A stretch of DNA of 64,000 nucleotides from Chlorobiota bacterium (GTDB taxonomy: Bacteria; Bacteroidota; Ignavibacteria; OLB7), in the NCBI GenBank assembly GCA_016788565.1, contig JAEUSP010000055.1, forward strand, positions 62,001-126,000, given 5' to 3'. Shown piece by piece: positions 16,425 through 25,933 of the stretch. The notes under the pieces were generated by a model. It was given only the letters and a program-made list of their open reading frames with translations. It was not told where the DNA came from and made no database searches. The position numbers and the translations under genes are program-made. Every line of letters begins with the position of its first letter. The stretch's first letter is position 1.

Positions 16425-18767
16425 ATGACACGTGATGAACTAATCGCCTCAAGCCTAGAGCAGTTGGAGTTCCACCGGGTGCTGGAGCATCTGGCCGGGT
16501 ACGCAGCTTCCTCGATGGGGGTGGAGCATATCCTTGAACTGACCCCGCTTTCGGATGAAGACGCAATCCGCCGCGAAAACAGAATGGTTGCCGAAGCGCG
16601 GGTACGACTCCAAAACGAGGAAGCGATTCCGCTGGATGGCATTTACGACATCCGCAACGCCCTGGGCCATGCGAAAATCCAGGGGAATTATTTAAGCGGG
16701 GAAAACTTCCTGCATATCGGTACAACGATCCTTGCCTTGCGCCGCGTGCGTGAGTTCTTCATGGGGAAGTCTGTGCAATCGCCGTTGTTGTCCGAGCTGT
16801 GCGAGGGGCTGCATATCAACCGCCTGCTGGAACGCCATATCCAGGATGCGATTGATGACCTGGGCAACGTCCGCGACAGCGCAAGTCCCGAGCTTCGCCG
16901 AATCCGCCGCGACATCATTGACCGCTCGGCCGCATTGCGCCAGCGGCTGCAACGGATACTCCGGAAGGTTTCGGAAGATGAGCTTGTCACCGAGGAGTAC
17001 GTCACTCTTCGCGAAGGGCGGTTAGTGCTTCCGGTGAAGACTGAGTTCAAACGGAAAATCCCCGGCATCATTCATGGCGAATCGCACAGCGGTGGAACTG
17101 TTTTCTTGGAGCCAGCGGAAATCTTCGACATGAACAACGAGATTGCCGAGCTAACCTTTGCCGAACGCCGCGAAGTTGAACGAATCCTGCGGGTGCTGAC
17201 CGAAGAGCTTGGCCACGAAGCCGACCAGTTCCAAACCTCACTCTTCCGATTGCAGCTGTTGGATTCGGTGGTTGCCCGCGCACGCTACGCCCAGAAATAT
17301 GACTGCGTTGAGCCAACCGTCACCGACGACGACGTGATTGTTCTGCGGAACGCCAGCCACCCGCTGCTGCAAATCCGGCTGCCCCACGTTGTTCCGCTGA
17401 CGGTGGAGATGAGCCGCGAAGCTCGCGCAATCGTCATCTCCGGCCCGAACGCTGGCGGCAAAACCGTGGCCATGAAAACGCTTGGTTTGGTGACGATGAT
17501 GGCCTTGTGCGGAATCCACCCGCCGGCAACCGAGTGTGTGGTTCATCCCTGCAACGTCTTCAGCGACATTGGCGACCAGCAATCCATCGAGAACGACCTC
17601 TCCACCTTCAGCGCGCACATGTCGCGGATCAGCCTGATTTTGGAGCACGTGATGATGGGGGATATTGTTCTGTTGGATGAAATCGGAACCGGAACCGACC
17701 CCGACGAAGGTGGAGGAATCGCCGCAGCAATTCTGGAGTTTCTGCTGCAACGCCGCACCTTCATTCTTGCCACCACACATCACAGCTATCTGAAGGTGTT
17801 TGCCTACGATACCGAAGGCGTTGTGAATGCCGGAATGGAGTTCGACACCCGCACCATCACGCCAACCTACCGCTGCGTAATCGGAATGCCCGGCAACAGC
17901 TACGCCTTTGAACTGCTGGAACGTTTGGGATTGAACCCAAAAGTTCTGCAGAACGCCCGCAGCAAAATGGGGGAGGAGCGGAATCGGATGACCGAAATCA
18001 TCCACCAATTAGAGGAAGACCTTGCCCAAAGCCGCCGCCACCGCGAAGAGTACCGCAAGCAAACCGCCGAAGCCGAAGCACTTCGCGCACGGTTGCAAGG
18101 TGAGATGAAAGAGTTCAGCGACCGGAAAAACAGCATCATTTCCGATGCCCGCGAGGAAGCGCGCCGTGTGCTGAACAACGCCAACACGTTGATTGAAAAC
18201 ACCCTTCGCGAAATCCGCTCCGGCGCAAGCAACGACCAAGTGAAGCAGATGCGCCAGGCAATTGAGGAAACCCGTCGGGGTGTTTCCGCAAAACCAGCGG
18301 CGGCCGCACAAGAAGAAAAGCGGTTCAAAGTTGGCGACACCGTGAAACTGCGCGATGGAGTTCAGATTGGCGAGCTTGCCGTGGAGCCAGATGAGAAGGG
18401 GAACGCCGTGGTGCAGTTCGGCGCGCTGCGGATGCGGGCACACATTGATGACCTTGTTTCCGTTTCCAGAAAAGAGCTTCGGCGCGAAGGTGCTGGCCGC
18501 CAAGCCGTCACCAATGCCGACCTTGCCGAAACCCGCATTGACCTTCGCGGGATGTTCGCCGACGAAGCCGCCGTGAAAGTGGAGCAAGCAATCACCGCAC
18601 TTCTGAACGCCCACATCAACCGCCTGGAAATTATCCACGGAAAAGGGACCGGGGCATTGCGTCGCCGCATCCACGACCACCTAAGCCACCACCCCAACGT
18701 TGCCGAGTACCGCTTGGGCGCGCTAACCGAAGGGGGAGCAGGGGTGACAATCGTGGAGTTGAAGTAG
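16425..18767 (+). CDS. mutS2: MutS2 family DNA-binding ATPase with Smr nuclease domain
   Basis: A 780-residue protein of the usual MutS2 size. The P-loop GPNAGGKT lies at residues 340-347 and the Walker B segment LLDEIGTGTDPDEG follows about 75 residues later. A long charged coiled coil covers about 520-590, then a small beta domain, and the C-terminal Smr domain starts near residue 704 (IDLRGMFADEAA, then IIHGKGTGALR). The mismatch-recognition N-terminal domain of MutS is absent, as expected. Family members act on recombination intermediates or collided ribosomes; which applies here cannot be told. Confidence 0.93.
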   Translation: MTRDELIASSLEQLEFHRVLEHLAGYAASSMGVEHILELTPLSDEDAIRRENRMVAEARVRLQNEEAIPLDGIYDIRNALGHAKIQGNYLSGENFLHIGTTILALRRVREFFMGKSVQSPLLSELCEGLHINRLLERHIQDAIDDLGNVRDSASPELRRIRRDIIDRSAALRQRLQRILRKVSEDELVTEEYVTLREGRLVLPVKTEFKRKIPGIIHGESHSGGTVFLEPAEIFDMNNEIAELTFAERREVERILRVLTEELGHEADQFQTSLFRLQLLDSVVARARYAQKYDCVEPTVTDDDVIVLRNASHPLLQIRLPHVVPLTVEMSREARAIVISGPNAGGKTVAMKTLGLVTMMALCGIHPPATECVVHPCNVFSDIGDQQSIENDLSTFSAHMSRISLILEHVMMGDIVLLDEIGTGTDPDEGGGIAAAILEFLLQRRTFILATTHHSYLKVFAYDTEGVVNAGMEFDTRTITPTYRCVIGMPGNSYAFELLERLGLNPKVLQNARSKMGEERNRMTEIIHQLEEDLAQSRRHREEYRKQTAEAEALRARLQGEMKEFSDRKNSIISDAREEARRVLNNANTLIENTLREIRSGASNDQVKQMRQAIEETRRGVSAKPAAAAQEEKRFKVGDTVKLRDGVQIGELAVEPDEKGNAVVQFGALRMRAHIDDLVSVSRKELRREGAGRQAVTNADLAETRIDLRGMFADEAAVKVEQAITALLNAHINRLEIIHGKGTGALRRRIHDHLSHHPNVAEYRLGALTEGGAGVTIVELK

Positions 18768-18851
18768 AGAGTTTTCGTTATTGCGCGGTGCTTCGTCGAA
18801 AACGCATCGTCGCGGAGCCAACATCCAAACCAGAGACCGACCCAACATCGA

Positions 18852-20285
18852 ATGAAACGACTGCTGATAGCCAACCGCGGCGAGATAGCCCGCCGGATTA
18901 TCCGAACAGCCCGGACAATGGGGATCGAGACCGTTGCCATCTACTCCGATGCCGACACCTCATCGCTTCACGTCCAGGAAGCCGACACCGCAATCCGGCT
19001 TCCTGGTGTCACCCCGCGCGAAACCTATCTGGATATCCAACGGGTGCTTTCCGCAGCGCGCCGCGCTGGTGCCGATGCAGTGCATCCGGGATACGGTTTT
19101 CTGAGCGAAAACGCCACTTTTGCCCAAGCCTGCGCCGATACTGGAATGAAATTCATTGGGCCATCGCCCGATGCCATTGACCATCTTGGCAGCAAAACCA
19201 ACGCCCGCCGCTTGGCCGTGGAAACCGGCGTGCCGATCATGCCAGGGACCAAAGAAGGCCTCCGCTCAGTGGAAGAAGCACGGGAAGTTGCCGAACGAAT
19301 CGGCTACCCAGTGCTGCTAAAAGCAGCCGCTGGCGGCGGGGGGAAAGGGATGCGTGTGGTGTGGGAGCAATCGCAGTTGGAAGACGGTTTGCGTGCCGCG
19401 CGTGGCGAAGCAATCACCGCCTTCAACAGCGATGAAGTGTTTGTGGAAAAATATGTGCTGGGGCCGCGCCACATCGAGCTTCAGATTGTGGCCGACGAGC
19501 ATGGCAACGTTGCGGTGTTGGGGGAACGTGAGTGTTCAATCCAACGCCGCCACCAAAAAGTGGTTGAGGAATCCCCCTCGGTTGCGGTGGATGATACGCT
19601 GCGCCAAAAGATGTTCGAATCCGCCGAACGCTTGGTGCGCGGGGCCAACTACACCAACGCCGGAACTCTAGAATTCCTGTTGGATGAAAAAGGGGATTTT
19701 TATTTTCTTGAAGTGAACACACGGCTTCAAGTGGAGCACCCCGTGACGGAGTTGGTGACGGGGGTTGATCTTGTGGAAATGCAGTTGCTGGTTGCTTCCG
19801 GCCAGCAACTGCCAATTTCCACCGACTCGATCCAACGCCGTGGCCATGCAATCGAGTGCCGCGTTTGCGCCGAGGATGTGTTCAACGATTTTCTTCCAAG
19901 CATCGGCACAATCCGTGAAGTAATCGAGCCAACCGGCGACGGCATCCGCGTGGATTCCGCACTCTATGCCGGAATGCCCGTCACCCTTTACTACGACCCG
20001 ATGGTGGCAAAAATTATTACGTGGGGGGAAAACCGTACCGAGGCGATTGCAAGAATGCTGCAAGCGCTAGATTCCACGCATATTGCTGGTATTGCAACCA
20101 CAATTCCATTCTGCCAGTTTGTGTTGGAGCACCCAGCATTTATTTCGGGAAATTTTAGCACCAATTTCGTGAAAGAACATTGGTCTCCCGAACTACTTCA
20201 AATGGATTCCAGCTTAATTGAAGTGGCCGCAGCATCAGCAAGCGCGGTGCGGCGGGCGTTGAAAGAACGATTCATGCACAAATAA
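18852..20285 (+). CDS. accC: Biotin carboxylase
   Basis: A 477-residue ATP-grasp enzyme that carboxylates biotin on a carrier protein. It opens MKRLLIANRGEIARRIIRTA, has the glycine-rich ATP-binding loop (KAAAGGGGKGMRVV) and the EVNTRLQVEHPVTE catalytic segment. The protein ends after the carboxylase C-terminal domain, with no biotin carrier domain, so it must work with a separate carrier. It may serve acetyl-CoA carboxylase or, given the methylmalonyl-CoA genes nearby, propionyl-CoA carboxylase. No accB or carboxyltransferase gene lies beside it. Confidence 0.9.
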   Translation: MKRLLIANRGEIARRIIRTARTMGIETVAIYSDADTSSLHVQEADTAIRLPGVTPRETYLDIQRVLSAARRAGADAVHPGYGFLSENATFAQACADTGMKFIGPSPDAIDHLGSKTNARRLAVETGVPIMPGTKEGLRSVEEAREVAERIGYPVLLKAAAGGGGKGMRVVWEQSQLEDGLRAARGEAITAFNSDEVFVEKYVLGPRHIELQIVADEHGNVAVLGERECSIQRRHQKVVEESPSVAVDDTLRQKMFESAERLVRGANYTNAGTLEFLLDEKGDFYFLEVNTRLQVEHPVTELVTGVDLVEMQLLVASGQQLPISTDSIQRRGHAIECRVCAEDVFNDFLPSIGTIREVIEPTGDGIRVDSALYAGMPVTLYYDPMVAKIITWGENRTEAIARMLQALDSTHIAGIATTIPFCQFVLEHPAFISGNFSTNFVKEHWSPELLQMDSSLIEVAAASASAVRRALKERFMHK

Positions 20286-20307
20286 TTTTTTGGGGAGAGT
20301 CCACGCC

Positions 20308-20592
20308 ATGTCGCGAACGCTTCATCGTTGCCCAAACTGCCAGACCGTTGGCCGCGTTCATCGCTCAAAACTGAGAAATTTCAAGGAGCGAGCAATGAAA
20401 GTATTTGTCCCGGTGTATGGTGTCTATCGTTGCCACCACTGTAATTGGCGCGGTTGGCTTACCCGAAGTTCAACCTCGCCAGCCGTGGCCAAAGCGGTTG
20501 TGATTGGCTATCTGATTGTTGCTGTTAGCGTTCTTGCTGGGGCTGTATTTTTTATCATTAAATACTGGCCGAATGCAAAATTTCGATATTAA
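20308..20592 (+). CDS. Small zinc-ribbon membrane protein
   Basis: A 94-residue protein with two cysteine pairs, CPNC and CHHC, about 36 residues apart, forming a probable zinc ribbon, followed by a basic stretch and one membrane helix (about residues 61-84). It resembles no family I can name. ATG 20308 was chosen because GGGGAGAG lies 8 bases upstream. It follows accC by 22 bases and precedes the GNAT gene by 10, so it may belong to one transcript. Function unknown. Confidence 0.6.
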   Translation: MSRTLHRCPNCQTVGRVHRSKLRNFKERAMKVFVPVYGVYRCHHCNWRGWLTRSSTSPAVAKAVVIGYLIVAVSVLAGAVFFIIKYWPNAKFRY

Positions 20593-20602
20593 AGGTCTTC
20601 CC

Positions 20603-21028
20603 ATGTCAGGTATACAGTTTTGCACCGGAACCGATTTTCCGTTCGATAATGTGTTTTCGCTTTATGATTCTGTGGGTTGGACAGCGTACACTTCCGATAA
20701 ATTGATGTTGGAGCAAGCCATCAAAAACTCACTTTTTGTTTTGACAGCATGGAAAGAGCAAAAACTTGTTGGCCTTTTGCGCGCAGTCGGCGACGGGCTT
20801 ACCATCATTTATGTGCAGGATATTTTAGTTGAGCCAAACTTTCGCAGACAACATATCGGACGGCAACTTCTGACTCAACTTTTAGATGAGTATTCTAGCG
20901 TGCGGCAAATAGTGCTTATGACAGACAACACCTACGACACGGTTTCCTTTTACGAACGTTGCGGCTTGGCAAAAACAGAAAATATGCAATTACAAACTTT
21001 TGTCCGGCTAAAGGCTAATCCGCAATAA
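20603..21028 (+). CDS. GNAT family N-acetyltransferase
   Basis: A 141-residue protein with the GNAT core. The acetyl-CoA-binding segment is visible as ILVEPNFRRQHIGRQLL, and the FYERCGL segment near the C-terminus is typical of the last strand and helix. The substrate is unknown. The methionine at 20603 is preceded by AAAGG at 7 bases, so it is preferred over the one at 20573. The base composition is clearly lower in G+C than that of mutS2 and accC and continues so through the two-component genes. Confidence 0.75.
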   Translation: MSGIQFCTGTDFPFDNVFSLYDSVGWTAYTSDKLMLEQAIKNSLFVLTAWKEQKLVGLLRAVGDGLTIIYVQDILVEPNFRRQHIGRQLLTQLLDEYSSVRQIVLMTDNTYDTVSFYERCGLAKTENMQLQTFVRLKANPQ

Positions 21029-21058
21029 TAAATACAGCTGCGGTTTATCACTACGTTC

Positions 21059-21096
21059 GGCTGAGTAGAGTTTCGCAAACCGCTTTGTTCCGAGTG
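21059..21096. repeat. Half copy of the MITE-like arm
   Basis: GGCTGAGTAGAGTTTCGCAAACC and the bases after it match the reverse complement of 243-282 closely. The repeat runs right up to the ATG of the histidine kinase, so it forms its 5' untranslated region and perhaps part of its promoter. Confidence 0.55.
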
Positions 21097-21097
21097 C

Positions 21098-22960
21098 ATG
21101 TTCACAACTCTTCGTGCAAAAATAAATGCCGGATTTGCCGCAATCATTGCGCTGAACGTGGTGTTTGGCCTTTGGTCAATTTTTCGTTTTGCACACATTG
21201 GCGAAGCCACCGACCGCCTGTTAGTCCCAAACTATGAAGCTGCTGCAACCGCCATCGAACTGATGCGGATGATTGATGAACAGCAGCGACTTCTCCGCTC
21301 AATTCCCTGGGCAAGCAACCAGCAACAACTTTCATTGAAGCCGATTGTACAGGATGAGTTCCGCAAGCGAAATGCCGAACTTATTGCTTTGGTGTATGAG
21401 TCCAGAATTGACTCCTTGCTGGTTTATAAAGATGCCTTGCACCGCATCCGTTCCGCTACGCAAGAATTTAACCGATCAACCCAGCAGTTTTTTTCTGAGC
21501 AGCCGCGCGACACTGCGTACATGGATGCGATGTTCCAAGCTGTTGATCGTCTGCGTCGGGAATGCCAATCAATGCTTGGGATTGCCCGCCAGCAGGTGGC
21601 CGAGTCGCGCAGTAAAGTTCAGGAGGAAACAAGGAATACGTTGATTGCTGTGGTGCTATCCGCAATGGCATCGGTGATATTGGCAGTGCTGGCAGGTATA
21701 TTTTACTCACGTTGGGCAACACGGCCAATCCAGCGATTAAATCAAGCCGTGAAAAATTTATCCGGTGGTAAATTAGGAGATCGAGTTCTGATTACCACCG
21801 CCGACGAATTCGGCGATTTAACGTTCGAATTCAACCGAATGGTTGAGCGGCTGCGGAAATACGAAGAACTGAATTACGACCAACTGCTTGTTGAAAAACA
21901 AAAAGTGGAGGCAGTTGTAAGCAGTATTGCCACCCCAGTTGTTGTGGTTGACGCATTATCTACCATCATCATGTTGAATAATGCTGCGGTTGATTTATTC
22001 AGGATTGAAAACTCGGCACAGAAGCTGGGAACTCCATTTGGTCACATGATTTCTGATCTTCAACTCCAACAATATATTCGGTCAAAACTTCTTAGCCCAA
22101 CAGTAGAAACCAGCGGTGAGTTTCCTTTGTACATTCGTGAGGTTGAGGGGAGTGAAAGATTCTATGCGGTGCAAGTGCTTCCGTTAGTAGCAACAACATC
22201 CGTGAAAGGGGTTGTGGTGATGTTCAGCGACATCACTCACTTCAAAGAATTGGATAGGATTAAGTCAGATTTTTTAGCAAGAGTGACGCACGAGCTACGA
22301 ACCCCACTCTCTTCAATTTTAATGAGTACGGATATCCTCCAAGAAAAAATTTTAGGGGATTTGAACGAACAACAACTTGATTTGATGAAAGGGATAAAAG
22401 AGGATTGCATCAGATTAACAAAGCTAGTAAGTGACGTATTAGAAATGTCACGTTTAGAAAATCGGGGGGGCACAACGCACTGCCGTTGGGTTCAGGTTTC
22501 GGAGGTTCTTGCAATAATTCAGCAGAACCACAGATTACAATTGCAAGAGAAGGATGTTGCGATCAACATCGTCAATCAAAATAACTCTGATAAAATTTGG
22601 ATTGATCAAAGTGACTTGATAGTGATGTTGAACAACCTTGTGAGCAACGCAATTCGGCATACTCCAAACGGCGGGCATATTGCAATTACAGTATCCATGA
22701 ATAAAAAAGATATGTTGATTGAAGTATGCGACACAGGCTGTGGCATCCCCCGTGAAAGCATTGATAAAATTTTTCTAAAGTTTTATCAGGTGGAACCTTC
22801 CGGGCAGAATAGGCAGGGAAGCGTTGGGCTGGGGCTTGCCATTGTTCGTGAAATCGTTAGCACCTACGGTGGATCAATTTCGGTGGCAAGCGAGCTTGGT
22901 AAAGGAAGCATTTTTACTCTGCGAATTCCACATCACACTCACGACGTACCGCAACCATAA
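21098..22960 (+). CDS. Membrane-bound sensor histidine kinase
   Basis: A 620-residue protein. Membrane helices lie at about residues 10-30 and 180-204, enclosing a roughly 150-residue helical periplasmic sensor. A HAMP domain follows (about 205-258), then a PAS-like domain (about 265-375). The phosphoacceptor is H398 in [11 protein letters not shown]. The ATPase domain shows [17 protein letters not shown] and GSVGLGLAI. The partner NtrC-type regulator starts one base after its stop codon. The signal sensed is unknown. Base composition is low in G+C compared with neighbours (35 percent in 22321-22380). Confidence 0.9.
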   Translation: MFTTLRAKINAGFAAIIALNVVFGLWSIFRFAHIGEATDRLLVPNYEAAATAIELMRMIDEQQRLLRSIPWASNQQQLSLKPIVQDEFRKRNAELIALVYESRIDSLLVYKDALHRIRSATQEFNRSTQQFFSEQPRDTAYMDAMFQAVDRLRRECQSMLGIARQQVAESRSKVQEETRNTLIAVVLSAMASVILAVLAGIFYSRWATRPIQRLNQAVKNLSGGKLGDRVLITTADEFGDLTFEFNRMVERLRKYEELNYDQLLVEKQKVEAVVSSIATPVVVVDALSTIIMLNNAAVDLFRIENSAQKLGTPFGHMISDLQLQQYIRSKLLSPTVETSGEFPLYIREVEGSERFYAVQVLPLVATTSVKGVVVMFSDITHFKELDRIKSDFLARVTHELRTPLSSILMSTDILQEKILGDLNEQQLDLMKGIKEDCIRLTKLVSDVLEMSRLENRGGTTHCRWVQVSEVLAIIQQNHRLQLQEKDVAINIVNQNNSDKIWIDQSDLIVMLNNLVSNAIRHTPNGGHIAITVSMNKKDMLIEVCDTGCGIPRESIDKIFLKFYQVEPSGQNRQGSVGLGLAIVREIVSTYGGSISVASELGKGSIFTLRIPHHTHDVPQP

Positions 22961-22961
22961 A

Positions 22962-24308
22962 ATGGAAACAACAAACACCACACTGAACGTGCTGCTGGTT
23001 GATGATGAACCGAACATTCTAAAAACCATCGCCATTAGCCTTTCAGCAATGGGGCTATCAGTTGAGCCATTTGCTGATCCACGCAAAGCACTGGAGCGCG
23101 CACGTAGTTACCCTGAGTTTGACATTGCATTTCTTGATTTGAAGATATTTCCAATGGATGGTATTGAGTTAATGAGTGAGCTGTTGAAAATCATGCCAAA
23201 GCTGACAGTTGTAATAATAACAGCACATGGAACTGTAGATACTGCTGTTAAAGCTATCAAGCGTGGAGCCTTCGACTATCTACAAAAACCTTTTGATCTT
23301 GAGCAATTACGGTCATTTATCAATGCTGTCACTCATTACCACCGTCTAAAGACTTCCATTAGCGGTGCGGAAAAAAATGCCATCTATTCAAAGGATATTC
23401 TGACACAAAATGCGGTCATGGCTGAGTTACTGACGCTGGCTACACGCGCCGCAGCAACTCCATTAACAGTATTGATTGAAGGCGAAAGCGGGACTGGAAA
23501 AGAATTATTTGCAAAACTGATCCACGAGCGAAGCACCCGCTCGAAATCACCATACGTGAAAGTTAATTGTGCAGCTCTTCCAGAAAATTTACTTGAGTCG
23601 GAATTATTTGGTCATGTCCACGGGGCGTTTACTGGGGCGTTGAAAGACCGTGTTGGACGATTTGAGGCAGCTAATGGTGGCACTATTTTTTTGGATGAAA
23701 TTGGGGAGCTACCATTGACACTGCAACCGAAGTTATTACGAGTTCTTCAAAGCCGTGAGTACGAGCGGCTGGGCGAAAGCACCACCCGCACAGTGAATGT
23801 ACGGATAATTGCTGCCACCAATCGTGATTTAGTTCAGGAGGTGAAAGCAGGAAATTTTCGAGAAGATTTATTCTACCGTCTGAATGCAGTTCGGTTAAGA
23901 ATACCTTCATTACGTGAACGCAAAAACGACATCCCATTGCTTGTGGCACACTTTTTACAGAAATATTCCACTCAAAATAGCGTGGAGCTAACTGTAAGCA
24001 GCCAGGCTATGGATGCGCTGATGCAGTATGATTGGAAGGGAAACATCCGGGAGCTTGAAAATGTTATTAGCCGAGTTGTGTTCTTATCGGTCGGTTCTGA
24101 AATTCGTGTGAGTGATTTGCCGGAAGAGTTGCGTGGTGTGGTGGTTGCTGGAGCCGAAATACAAGAGCATGGGCAAACGTTGGAAGATATTGAGCGAGAA
24201 CACATTGCTCGTGTTTTGGCCGAAGCAAAGAATTATGAGGAGGCCGCCAAGATTCTAGATATAGATGCTGCCACACTTTGGAGAAAGCGAAAAAAGTATA
24301 ACCTGTAG
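22962..24308 (+). CDS. Sigma-54-dependent response regulator, NtrC family
   Basis: A 448-residue protein with three domains. The receiver domain has acidic residues D14/D15 and phosphoacceptor D59 (FLDLK). The AAA+ domain has the P-loop GESGTGKE and the GAFTGA loop that contacts sigma-54. The C-terminal Fis-type helix-turn-helix ends [19 protein letters not shown]. When phosphorylated it should open sigma-54 promoters. ATG 22962 lies one base beyond the kinase stop; the longer frame would overlap the kinase. Its target genes are not visible here. Confidence 0.92.
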   Translation: METTNTTLNVLLVDDEPNILKTIAISLSAMGLSVEPFADPRKALERARSYPEFDIAFLDLKIFPMDGIELMSELLKIMPKLTVVIITAHGTVDTAVKAIKRGAFDYLQKPFDLEQLRSFINAVTHYHRLKTSISGAEKNAIYSKDILTQNAVMAELLTLATRAAATPLTVLIEGESGTGKELFAKLIHERSTRSKSPYVKVNCAALPENLLESELFGHVHGAFTGALKDRVGRFEAANGGTIFLDEIGELPLTLQPKLLRVLQSREYERLGESTTRTVNVRIIAATNRDLVQEVKAGNFREDLFYRLNAVRLRIPSLRERKNDIPLLVAHFLQKYSTQNSVELTVSSQAMDALMQYDWKGNIRELENVISRVVFLSVGSEIRVSDLPEELRGVVVAGAEIQEHGQTLEDIEREHIARVLAEAKNYEEAAKILDIDAATLWRKRKKYNL

Positions 24309-24327
24309 ATGGGGGGAAGAGTATCTA

Positions 24328-25152
24328 TTAAAAGATATTCGGCAAGTCGTCCAACTGCACACGGTGAACGTGGTCAAGTTTACGCCCCAAAAAACGCTCG
24401 CCAACTTCAATAAATTTCAGGGGGAGATCGGTTAGATAATACTCGTAGCGGGGGAGTGAGGTCGAGGAGTTCCGCATTTCAGAATGCTCCAGCAGGTGCA
24501 AGGCTTCTTGGGCTGTTGCAATTCCAGGATCAATCAAGGTGACTGCTGGGCCACAAACCTCGCTGATGCTGGGTTGTAGAAGGGGATAGTGAGTGCAGCC
24601 AAGTATCAGGGTATCAATAGACTGGCGCAGGAGGGGGTGCAAGTATTCGCGAGCAAAGATCAGAGTGCCGGGATGATAGGTATGACCCTCTTCGGCAAGG
24701 GTGACGAACAGGGGACAAGGTTGAGCCAAAACAGAAGTAGAACAAGATAAATCCGTTATTGCATTTTGATAAGCCAACGATTGAACAGTCCCCTGAGTAC
24801 CAATGACCCCAACCCGTCCGTTCCGAGTAGCCGCAACTGCTGCGGCCGCACCTGGTTGAATTACTCCAATCACCGGAACCTCCGATGCCAGTTGCACTGC
24901 TTGCAAAGCAACTGCGGAGGCCGTATTGCACGCAATGATAATCAACTTCACCCCTTGCGAGCGCAAAAAGGCTGCGGCTTGAAGTGAGTATCCAATAACT
25001 GTTTCGGGTGATTTTGTTCCGTACGGTACGCGAGCTGTATCACCGAAATAGACGATGTTCTCATTCGGTAGCATCCGCATTACCTGGCGTGCCACCGATA
25101 ACCCACCGATGCCAGAATCAAACAAACCAATAGGGGAGAAACGGGTTCGCAT
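24328..25152 (-). CDS. murI: Glutamate racemase
   Basis: A 274-residue enzyme that makes D-glutamate for peptidoglycan. The two catalytic cysteines are in IIIACNTASAVA and LILGCTHYPLL, and the N-terminus shows IGLFDSGIGGLSV. The start at 25152 shares one base with the stop of the cytochrome gene upstream (TAATG), which argues for coupled translation and against the longer frame from 25224. Length is normal for the family. Confidence 0.93.
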   Translation of the reverse strand: MRTRFSPIGLFDSGIGGLSVARQVMRMLPNENIVYFGDTARVPYGTKSPETVIGYSLQAAAFLRSQGVKLIIIACNTASAVALQAVQLASEVPVIGVIQPGAAAAVAATRNGRVGVIGTQGTVQSLAYQNAITDLSCSTSVLAQPCPLFVTLAEEGHTYHPGTLIFAREYLHPLLRQSIDTLILGCTHYPLLQPSISEVCGPAVTLIDPGIATAQEALHLLEHSEMRNSSTSLPRYEYYLTDLPLKFIEVGERFLGRKLDHVHRVQLDDLPNIF

Positions 25153-25772
25153 TAGTTGCGGTTGGTGATAGTTGAGGTGGTTGTGGCGATTGTATCTCGT
25201 CCATGATGACGAATTTGGCTCCATAAGGCATTAACATCCGTAGTGGCCGTGCCAGAAGAAGGGCATTGGGGACGTTCAGCCGGAAGAGTATGGCAATGCC
25301 GGCAATCAGACAATGATCCTTTCACACCACCATGTCCCAGAAAACGTGATTCATCGGCCATAATGCCGTAGCTGCTGTACTCACTTCCTGGCCCGTGGCA
25401 ACGCTCGCACCCAACGCCCTCGGCCACGACACCTGCTTCGGCCACAGTAGCCGGCGGATGCCCCAAAGTGGTATGGCAGCGATAGCATGAAACGGAATCA
25501 CCTACTTCCAAATTTGTTGCCGAACGTGTTGCCAGTTCTTTCCGTATTGATTGATAGGCCACAGCGTGCCTGCTACGAATCCAGACCTCAACAGCATTCC
25601 CCGAACGCTCCGACGAATGACAATTTTGGCAGGAAGCCGATCCTACATAAGCGAGGGAAGAAGTGGGGGTATCGCGCAGCAGTTTGTGGGCAACATACAC
25701 ACCAATAGCCAGCGAAGAGAACCAAAGAATGTAGCTTGCGCGCAGTAGCATGAAACGAAGATACGAAATCAT
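25152..25772 (-). CDS. Membrane-anchored tetraheme cytochrome c
   Basis: A 206-residue protein with an N-terminal membrane anchor (about residues 8-30) and four CxxCH heme-binding motifs: CQNCH, CYRCH, CERCH and CRHCH. The arrangement resembles the cytochrome c554/multiheme group that carries electrons in the periplasm. A TTG at 25796 would lengthen the N-terminus by eight residues; the ATG was preferred. Linkage to murI by a one-base overlap is probably only transcriptional convenience. The electron donor and acceptor are unknown. Confidence 0.8.
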   Translation of the reverse strand: MISYLRFMLLRASYILWFSSLAIGVYVAHKLLRDTPTSSLAYVGSASCQNCHSSERSGNAVEVWIRSRHAVAYQSIRKELATRSATNLEVGDSVSCYRCHTTLGHPPATVAEAGVVAEGVGCERCHGPGSEYSSYGIMADESRFLGHGGVKGSLSDCRHCHTLPAERPQCPSSGTATTDVNALWSQIRHHGRDTIATTTSTITNRN

Positions 25773-25817
25773 CAACCCGAACCGATTTAACCACAAAACT
25801 CTGTTGCTCGCCAGTGC

Positions 25818-25847
25818 TTGCTTTTTCTTTAGACAGTGCTATATTGC
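25818..25847 (+). promoter_or_regulatory. Probable rpsA promoter
   Basis: TTG (25818-25820), a 19-base spacer and TATATTGC (25840-25847) approximate the Bacteroidetes consensus TTTG/TAnnTTTG. It would give an 80-base leader before rpsA. Confidence 0.45.
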
Positions 25848-25933
25848 GCCCCCTTTTGCAGGATTGGAGTGTTTGAACACCCAGAATACCTACAGCAAAA
25901 CAGCAGAATTTCGGACCATTTTTTCTATCAGCC

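Noticed and set aside
24310-24340. Terminator hairpin between the response regulator and murI
   Set aside because: Only a weak AT-rich 5-bp stem (TATCT/AGATA) is present, partly inside murI.
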